Assembly: GCA_937880805.1 (NCBI GenBank) | Contig: CALGRR010000054.1 | Location: forward strand, 1-8,617 | Reading direction: 5' to 3' | From: an uncultured Clostridia bacterium | GTDB taxonomy: Bacteria > Bacillota > Clostridia > Oscillospirales > Acutalibacteraceae | DNA: 8,617 bases | Shown: positions 4,035-8,617 of the stretch, one piece after another | Layout of the letters: each line of letters begins with the position of its first letter | Position numbering within the stretch: position 1 is the stretch's first letter | Notes under the pieces: model-generated | Seen by the model: only the letters and a program-made list of their open reading frames with translations | What the model was told of the DNA's origin: nothing | Database searches by the model: none | Position numbers and translations under genes: made by a program

Positions 4035-6080
4035 CTATAAAACGCCCTTGTAATAAAGCCCTCTTGTGAATTCGCAGTCGGGTGCGGAGCCGTTTTTATA
4101 AGCGTTTATAACATCGAAGCATTCTTTTTTGCTCTCTGTTGTAAAATAAAGAAGTGCAAAGTCAACATTTCGTATGTCGGATATTTTATCCGCAAGCCAT
4201 ACGGGTCTTGAATTGAGCACGGTGCTGCAGCCGTTGCCGCAGATAACGGGGAATTCAACGCCCATTCTGTCAACAAGAACGCTTTTTACTTTGCATTCCG
4301 GGCAGGAAAGCTTGTTTTTGACGGGGCAGTTTCTTGTGAGCATAAGGGGAATTCTGCCGTAGGCAAAAATGCCTCTGGGCAATTCTCCGCCGAGTTTTGA
4401 GATTGCGGAAAGCGGAAGCTCGCAGGAAACAAGGCAGTCCTTTGCACCGAGCTTCTGAATTTCATCAATGGCAGCGGAGTTAAAAATATTCATTCCGAAG
4501 CCGCTGATAAACGGAATGTCGGCATTTTTGGCTATACCCACTCCGTCAAGATTGGAGGCACAGGCGAAATCAATTCCGTATGATTTAAGTTCAACAAGGC
4601 GGTTGATGTATTTCTGTGAATTTGAAAAAACTCCGCAGGGAATTTCCGCGGCGGTTTCAATACCTGCCGATTTCAATTTCTTAATTGTTTCAGCAGAAAC
4701 ATCGAGGGGGAGAATTGCGGTTGAAATTCCGCTTAAGTTATCGGGAATTTGATCTTCACTTAGAAATCTTGCACGCAAGCCAAAGCTTTTTGCAGTATAT
4801 TTATTAAATGTATATATATATATACTGAATTCTTTTGAAGTGTTTTCGCAGAATTTATCTTCAAGCTCCGAAAGAGCCTGCCTGCGAAGAGCGTTTATTG
4901 CTCCCGCAGAAGCATTAAGCCCCTCTTCAAAATCAATATTGATGCTTTCAACATAAAACTGTGTTCCGCCGCATTTTGAAAGCCTTTCGGAAAGCTCGGC
5001 TTTGCTCAGAGGCTTGTTTAATGCAGGGGCGGGGCAGACTTCGCTGACAGCAGTAACCGTTTTACCCAAGGCAGAAGCTTCAAGGGTTAATGGAGCATTT
5101 TTTCTGAAGGTTAAGCTGAAGCTGACGGGAATAATCGGGTTTTCTTTTTCATAAAGCTTTGAAAGCTCATTAAGAACACCCGAAGCACTTTCAACATCCT
5201 CTTTGCGTCTTGTGCCGAACATATCCTTGCCGAGCCTGCTTTCAAAATAGCCTTTCGTGAAGCCCGAACGGGAAAACACGGCTTGCAGGGAAGCGTTGAG
5301 TTTTTCGTCTTTTTTGCCTTCTTTTGCGTTTTTGCAGGCGGTTACGGCTGCGGCAACATACTCGGGTCTTTTCATTCTGCCCTCAATTTTGAAGGAGCAG
5401 ACACCCGCATTTTTCATTCGGTCAAGCTCTTCAACAAGAGATAAATCTTTAAGACTTAAATTATTTCCGCCTTTTGAATTAACGCCGAAGGGAAGACGGC
5501 AGGGCTGGGCACAAAGACCGCGGTTGCCGCTTCTTCCGCCAAGCACGGAGCTCATAAGGCATTGACCCGAAACGCACATACACAGAGCACCGTGAACAAA
5601 AGCTTCGAGCTCTGCGTTCGTTTTTTCAGAGATTGTTTTTATTTCTTTTTCGGAAAGCTCTCTCGCAACAACTGCACGGCAAAAGCCGAGCTTTTCGAGA
5701 ATCTCAACACCTTGTGCACTCTGCACCGACATCTGGGTTGAAGCGTGAAGAGGCATAAGAGGAGCAGCCTGCCGAACTATTGCGGCAAGCCCAAGATCCT
5801 GCAAAATGAGTGCGTCTGCACCGATCCGGCAGGCACACTCAATCGCTTCATATGCATTTTCAAGCTCACCGTCACCGATGAGAGTGTTAAGAGTCATATA
5901 GACCTTAACGTTTCTTTTGTGGCAGTATTCAATCGCTTTTGCAAGCTCATCTTCGGTAAAATTTGAGGCATTACGCCTTGCATTAAAGGCTTTTCCGCCA
6001 AGATAAACTGCGTTTGCACCGCATCTTACTGCGGCAACAACAGCGTCGAAGCTGCCTGCGGGTGCAAGAATTTCAGACAT
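4035..6080 (-). CDS. U32 peptidase-family protein, RlhA/TrhP-like (probable RNA hydroxylation factor)
   Basis: The 681-residue protein starts MSEILAPAGSFDAVVAAVRC. It carries the U32 signature EAFVHGALCMCVSGQCLMS (residues ~159-177) and then GRSGNRGLCAQPCRLPF and FKIEGRMKRPEYV. Cysteines C167, C174, C190 (or C194) and C228 are spaced like the Fe-S ligands described for UbiU-type members. Although named peptidases, characterised bacterial members act in prephenate-dependent hydroxylation of 23S rRNA (RlhA), tRNA U34 hydroxylation (TrhP) or ubiquinone synthesis. The length and the long C-terminal half, including a DUF3656-like stretch (~370-440) and a second cysteine group C585/C593/C596 before DRMGVEFPV, fit the RlhA-like long form best. 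The start ATG shares one base with the zapA stop (TAATG) and has no good ribosome-binding site, suggesting translational coupling. The substrate cannot be told from sequence. Confidence 0.88.
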   Translation of the reverse strand: MSEILAPAGSFDAVVAAVRCGANAVYLGGKAFNARRNASNFTEDELAKAIEYCHKRNVKVYMTLNTLIGDGELENAYEAIECACRIGADALILQDLGLAAIVRQAAPLMPLHASTQMSVQSAQGVEILEKLGFCRAVVARELSEKEIKTISEKTNAELEAFVHGALCMCVSGQCLMSSVLGGRSGNRGLCAQPCRLPFGVNSKGGNNLSLKDLSLVEELDRMKNAGVCSFKIEGRMKRPEYVAAAVTACKNAKEGKKDEKLNASLQAVFSRSGFTKGYFESRLGKDMFGTRRKEDVESASGVLNELSKLYEKENPIIPVSFSLTFRKNAPLTLEASALGKTVTAVSEVCPAPALNKPLSKAELSERLSKCGGTQFYVESINIDFEEGLNASAGAINALRRQALSELEDKFCENTSKEFSIYIYTFNKYTAKSFGLRARFLSEDQIPDNLSGISTAILPLDVSAETIKKLKSAGIETAAEIPCGVFSNSQKYINRLVELKSYGIDFACASNLDGVGIAKNADIPFISGFGMNIFNSAAIDEIQKLGAKDCLVSCELPLSAISKLGGELPRGIFAYGRIPLMLTRNCPVKNKLSCPECKVKSVLVDRMGVEFPVICGNGCSTVLNSRPVWLADKISDIRNVDFALLYFTTESKKECFDVINAYKNGSAPDCEFTRGLYYKGVL

Positions 6081-6415
6081 TATTTTGCAGCCTTTGTTGA
6101 AGCAAGCTCTTTTGCAAGTCTTTCTGCTTCACGCTTTGAAATTTCGGCATCTGTTCTTGCTCTTGCGGCATCTTCGAGATATTCCTGAATCTGACCGCGG
6201 AGATTCTCTGATGTCATTTCGCTCTTTTTAGCGGCATCCGCATATTCAAGTGCGGTAACAATGGCTGCCTGAGTGATTGATATTCTTGCGCTTTCACGCA
6301 TAAGAGTGCTGATTTTGCTGTCGAGCTCTGCACCGAGCTGGGCAACATAATCAAGATCGTTATCGGTTGAAATATTATATTCATCGCCGGCAATGAAAAG
6401 TTTGATTTTTTCCAT
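6080..6415 (-). CDS. zapA: Cell division protein ZapA-like
   Basis: ZapA bundles FtsZ protofilaments at the division ring. The 111-residue protein starts MEKIKLFIAGDEYNISTDND, followed by YVAQLGAELDSKISTL and RISITQAAIVTALEYADAA, the typical ZapA globular head. A charged, Ala-rich C-terminal stretch (~70-108, Glu/Lys/Arg heptad-like) should form the coiled coil of the dimer/tetramer. I prefer the ATG at 6415, with AGGAG 8 nt upstream. An in-frame GTG at 6424 overlaps that ribosome-binding site. The gene is directly coupled to the U32 gene, an arrangement I recall from other Clostridia. The family call rests on the head sequence and length. Confidence 0.85.
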   Translation of the reverse strand: MEKIKLFIAGDEYNISTDNDLDYVAQLGAELDSKISTLMRESARISITQAAIVTALEYADAAKKSEMTSENLRGQIQEYLEDAARARTDAEISKREAERLAKELASTKAAK

Positions 6416-6449
6416 ATTAGTCACTCCTGATAAAATTTAATACATTTTA

Positions 6450-6478
6450 ATTATACAACAATTATTTTTAGGAATAAA
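6450..6478 (-). promoter_or_regulatory. Candidate promoter for zapA-U32
   Basis: A perfect -10 TATAAT (6455-6450) lies 35 nt upstream of the zapA ATG. Seventeen bases further is TTTATT (6478-6473), a poor -35 with three of six consensus bases. The whole divergent region is very AT-rich, so chance matches are easy. Confidence 0.4.
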
Positions 6479-6509
6479 GAGTTTTTTAAAATTTTTATCA
6501 GTTTTTTTA

Positions 6510-6544
6510 TTAACATTGATTATAGCTGAATTTTATGATATAAC
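6510..6544 (+). promoter_or_regulatory. Candidate promoter for the lipoprotein gene
   Basis: TTAACA (6510-6515) and TATGAT (6534-6539) are 18 nt apart. An overlapping pair, TTGATT (6516-6521) and TATAAC (6539-6544), has a 17-nt spacer. Either would start transcription near 6546-6551, just upstream of the GGGAGG ribosome-binding site. Confidence 0.5.
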
Positions 6545-6575
6545 TATATTGATATTTCAATAGGGAGGAAAACTC

Positions 6576-7523
6576 TTGAAAAGATTAACGGCGTTGCTTC
6601 TTGCAATGATTATGATTATATCTGCCTGCGGCTGCACGCAGAGCAAAAAAACGGTTCTTGATATTTCGGGTGCGGAAATAGATAATGAAATTTTCGCTTA
6701 TTATCTGGATAAGGTTATTTCACGTCCGGCAGACTACGGGCTTTCGGAAAAGCCGAAAAAAGATGAGGCAAAGGCTGCGGCAACCGAAGAATGCAAGGAA
6801 TATGTTGCGGTGAACACTATGTTTAAAAATCTGAAGCTGAGTCTTTCTGTTTCGGAAAAAGTTGGTGTTTCGGAAACGGTGAACAATCTTTGGGTCCGAT
6901 TAAAAAATCATTATAAAGAAATCGGTGTTTCAAGGCAGACTTTAACGAAAATTTACACAACTCAGGCGTATTCCGATGCGATTTTCAATTCCGTTTACGA
7001 TAAAGGAACGGATCATGCCGAATCGGAATCGGTAATTCAGGATTATTTTCACGAAAACTATGTTTGCTTCCGCACAGTGTGTGAATATTTTTATGCGGCA
7101 GACGGCGAACAGATTTCGCAGAAAGAAAAAACCGAGCTTCTCACAAGATTTGAGGGAATATCCGCGGCGGAAATCGACAGCGTTGATGCTTTTTCTTCAA
7201 CCGTGCAGGCACTCGGCTACAGTCCATCGGCATCCGTGATTCTTAAAAAGGGCTCTGACGGCTATCCCGAGGGATTTTTCGATAAGGTTTATGCAATGGC
7301 GGATAACAGCGTTGAGCTTGTTATTTATGATGACTGCGTTTTTGCCGTAATGAAAGAAAGCCTTGACGATAAAGGCGAAAGCGTTTATTCGGAATATCGC
7401 TCCGCCTGCATAGAGGAGCTTTATTCAGAGGAATCAAGGCTTGCGGTTGAAGAGATTATGGCAAGCTTCCGTGTTGAAGAAAAAGGCTCGGGGGCAGATA
7501 GAATTGTTAATGATATGATGTGA
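6576..7523 (+). CDS. Lipoprotein with SurA/PrsA-like foldase architecture, function unproven
   Basis: The 315-residue protein starts at a TTG with GGGAGG 7 nt upstream. A lipoprotein signal peptide is clear: MKR, a hydrophobic core LTALLLAMIMI, and the lipobox ISAC with C18 as the lipidated residue. The mature protein would be anchored to the outer face of the membrane. Residues ~27-150 look like an all-helical SurA-N/chaperone-type region (an AEIDNEIFAYYL segment near the start). Residues ~160-270 have the pattern of a degenerate parvulin-type domain: NYVCFRTVCEYFY, then DGYPEGFFDKVYAM, then VIYDDCVFAVMKES. It is probably an extracytoplasmic folding helper or a catalytically weak relative of PrsA. 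It is transcribed alone, between a candidate promoter and a strong terminator. The lipoprotein call is firm and the foldase call is moderate. Confidence 0.75.
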   Translation: MKRLTALLLAMIMIISACGCTQSKKTVLDISGAEIDNEIFAYYLDKVISRPADYGLSEKPKKDEAKAAATEECKEYVAVNTMFKNLKLSLSVSEKVGVSETVNNLWVRLKNHYKEIGVSRQTLTKIYTTQAYSDAIFNSVYDKGTDHAESESVIQDYFHENYVCFRTVCEYFYAADGEQISQKEKTELLTRFEGISAAEIDSVDAFSSTVQALGYSPSASVILKKGSDGYPEGFFDKVYAMADNSVELVIYDDCVFAVMKESLDDKGESVYSEYRSACIEELYSEESRLAVEEIMASFRVEEKGSGADRIVNDMM

Positions 7524-7526
7524 ATT

Positions 7527-7551
7527 AAAGCGGGGAATTTCCCCGCTTTTT
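7527..7551 (+). terminator. Intrinsic terminator after the lipoprotein gene
   Basis: AAAGCGGGG (7527-7535) pairs perfectly with CCCCGCTTT (7541-7549) around a short AATTT loop, ending in a run of five T from 7547. It begins 3 nt past the stop codon. No second promoter is evident between it and the ZIP gene, so the transporter may depend on read-through. Confidence 0.9.
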
Positions 7552-7613
7552 GCACCTTTTTTCAAAAAAAGAATAGGCTGAAAATGAGAACGTTTTTGAA
7601 AGAGGTGCAGAGT

Positions 7614-8375
7614 TTGGATTTATCCGTTATCGCAGGTGTACTGTTACCGTTAGCAGGAACATCTTTGGGTGCAGCCTGCGTGCTTTTTATAAAGAACAAT
7701 TTTTCAAAACCTTTTTACGGCAAAAAAATGACTGCTTTTGCGGCGGGTGTTATGACTGCGGCAAGTGTGTGGAGTCTTTTGATTCCTGCGATAGACCGTT
7801 CATCGGATTATAAAAATCTTGCTTTTCTGCCTGCTGTTATCGGCTTCTGGCTGGGAGTGCTTTTGCTCATAGGTCTGGATTTTGCCGTTAAAAGAATAAA
7901 CATAAGAGGAATAGAGGCGGAAAAGCCCGGAAAAACTGCTATGCTTGTTTTTGCCGTTGCGATGCATAACATTCCCGAGGGGATGGCGGTTGGTGCCGTT
8001 TATGCGGGCCTGCTTTCGGGAAGCACGGAAATATCGGCGGCGGGGGCACTTGCACTTTCTTTGGGCATTGCAATACAGAATCTGCCCGAGGGTGCTATTA
8101 TTTCGCTGCCGCTTAATGCGGCGGGGCATAAAAAATCGGTATCGTTTATGTGCGGAGTGGTTTCGGGAATTGCCGAACCGCTGGCAGCTTTGCTGACGAT
8201 TGCAGCAGCGGAAATTATTGTTCCCATTTTGCCGTATCTGCTTGCGTTTGCGGCGGGAGCAATGATATATGTTGTTATTGATGAGCTTATAAATGAAACA
8301 ACGGCAAAGGAATGTGCCGTATTTTGCGTTGGTTTTACGCTGATGATGGCACTTGATGTTGCGTTGGGCGGATAA
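7614..8375 (+). CDS. ZIP-family divalent metal transporter (ZupT/GufA-like)
   Basis: ZIP proteins move Zn2+, Fe2+ or Mn2+ into the cytoplasm across the plasma membrane. The 253-residue protein is nearly all hydrophobic, with about eight membrane segments. It has the paired metal-site motifs of transmembrane helices 4 and 5, MHNIPEGMAVG (~117-127) and QNLPEG (~155-160), plus SGIAEP (~184-189) and VIDELI near the end. A charged loop (RINIRGIEAEKPGK, ~94-107) separates the two halves, as usual. I choose the TTG at 7614, which has AGAGGTG 6 nt upstream and gives MDLSVIAGVLLPLAGTSLGA, the typical opening of this subgroup. An ATG at 7584 adds ten residues but has only a weak AGG. The metal cannot be predicted. 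Confidence 0.92.
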   Translation: MDLSVIAGVLLPLAGTSLGAACVLFIKNNFSKPFYGKKMTAFAAGVMTAASVWSLLIPAIDRSSDYKNLAFLPAVIGFWLGVLLLIGLDFAVKRINIRGIEAEKPGKTAMLVFAVAMHNIPEGMAVGAVYAGLLSGSTEISAAGALALSLGIAIQNLPEGAIISLPLNAAGHKKSVSFMCGVVSGIAEPLAALLTIAAAEIIVPILPYLLAFAAGAMIYVVIDELINETTAKECAVFCVGFTLMMALDVALGG

Positions 8376-8391
8376 AACAGAGGGTGATAAA

Positions 8392-8529
8392 ATGATTTAT
8401 GTGACATCGGATCTTCACGGGTATCCGTTGGAAAAGTTCAAGGAAATGCTTGAAGCGGTCAATTTTTCAGATGATGATTTTCTTTATGTGCTTGACGATA
8501 TGAAAGAGCTCTATTCCGATTGCACTTGA
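8392..8529 (+). pseudogene. Truncated calcineurin-like metallophosphoesterase (5' part only)
   Basis: Residues 1-35, starting MIYVTSDLHGYPLEKFKEML, match the N-terminus of PP2A/calcineurin-type phosphoesterases. SDLHG supplies the first metal ligands (D7, H9). The next motif should be FLYVLGDVIDRG, but the frame reads FLYVLDDMKELYSDCT and stops, so the second metal/catalytic motif and the rest of the enzyme are missing. An intact gene would be about 230 residues. GAGGGTG 5 nt upstream and a 16-nt gap from the ZIP stop show an operon-like position. The sequence after about 8497 does not continue the family in any frame I checked. This is either a true truncation or a join to unrelated DNA. Confidence 0.7.
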
Positions 8530-8617
8530 CATAAGCTGCAATAAAGTTTAAAATCAAAGCTGTTAAGGTGAATGGAGTAATCCGAACCTGCCCGAAAGCG
8601 AGTCTTTTCGCCGCTTT
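8497..8617. other. Unexplained terminal segment not matching the preceding gene
   Basis: These ~120 bases follow the break in the phosphoesterase. They hold a promoter-like TTGACA/TAAAAT pair. They also hold a plus-strand open stretch from a GTG at 8568 (reading NGVIRTCPKASLFAAF) to the edge, and a minus-strand frame open from the edge down to about 8450. Neither frame resembles a protein family I recognise. The segment could be a dispersed intergenic repeat or foreign DNA joined at the contig end. Confidence 0.4.
8526..8554 (+). promoter_or_regulatory. Consensus-like sigma-A promoter in the terminal segment
   Basis: TTGACA (8526-8531), a 17-nt spacer and TAAAAT (8549-8554) give a perfect -35 and five of six bases of the -10. 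The -35 overlaps the TGA that ends the truncated phosphoesterase frame. Transcription would run out of the window, and no gene start with a good ribosome-binding site is visible before the edge. Confidence 0.6.

Noticed and set aside
4035..6080. Reading the U32 gene as a secreted collagenase
   Set aside because: No signal peptide, Fe-S-type cysteines are present, and the characterised bacterial relatives of this layout modify RNA or quinones.
6080..6424. ZapA start at GTG (6424)
   Set aside because: It overlaps the AGGAG that serves the ATG at 6415; the extra residues MTN are not needed.
7584..7613. ZIP start at ATG (7584)
   Set aside because: Only a weak AGG precedes it, whereas the TTG at 7614 has AGAGGTG at ideal spacing and gives the typical family N-terminus. 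It remains possible.
8000..8407. 135-codon minus-strand frame opposite the ZIP gene
   Set aside because: Antisense shadow of a transmembrane gene; no ribosome-binding site or known domain.
1..8617. CRISPR array, insertion sequence, toxin-antitoxin, phage or other defence module
   Set aside because: No regularly spaced repeats, transposase or integrase motifs, or defence-type domains appear on either strand; most of the window is core housekeeping DNA.

Overview
The window looks like a short contig from an uncultured, low-to-mid GC Gram-positive of the class Clostridia. Four things point there. The minus-strand order rpmG-secE-nusG-rplK-rplA-rplJ is standard for Firmicutes. Nearly every gene has a strong GGAGG-type ribosome-binding site. 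A Firmicutes-type L10 leader precedes rplJ. zapA is coupled to a U32-family gene. A family or genus cannot be assigned by eye.

Layout. Minus strand, read from 3954 down to 1: a strong sigma-A promoter and a structured leader precede rpmG (L33), secE, nusG, rplK (L11), rplA (L1) and rplJ (L10). rplJ has its own promoter, L10 leader and attenuator hairpin. The rplJ frame never reaches a stop. Past the L10 domain it runs through an acidic Glu/Pro/Val/Ala tract into a sequence that reads like the N-terminal extension of Bacteroidetes translation initiation factor IF-2, and then leaves the window. The expected rplL and rpoB are absent. I take this as a chimeric join, most likely an assembly or library artefact.

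Minus strand, 6415 to 4035: zapA and a U32 peptidase-family protein of the rRNA/tRNA hydroxylase type, overlapping by one base. A divergent AT-rich region (6425-6575) separates them from the plus-strand genes. These are a SurA/PrsA-like lipoprotein with a clear terminator, a ZIP-family metal transporter, and the first part of a calcineurin-like phosphoesterase. The phosphoesterase breaks off where its GD-x-x-DRG motif should be. The last ~120 bases do not continue it and carry a consensus-like promoter.

How the genes work together. The large minus-strand block is the translation/transcription core: ribosomal proteins, the NusG elongation factor and SecE of the translocon. It is punctuated by three leader regions (rpmG, rplK, rplJ) that probably balance ribosomal protein supply. 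zapA and the U32 gene link division-ring assembly and RNA modification only by co-expression. The plus-strand genes are envelope functions.

I see no defence system, CRISPR array, insertion sequence, tRNA or rRNA, and no convincing new multi-gene system. The points worth checking are the two discontinuities at the window ends, the alternative pairings in the rpmG leader, and the mini-ORF/hairpin arrangement in front of rplK.
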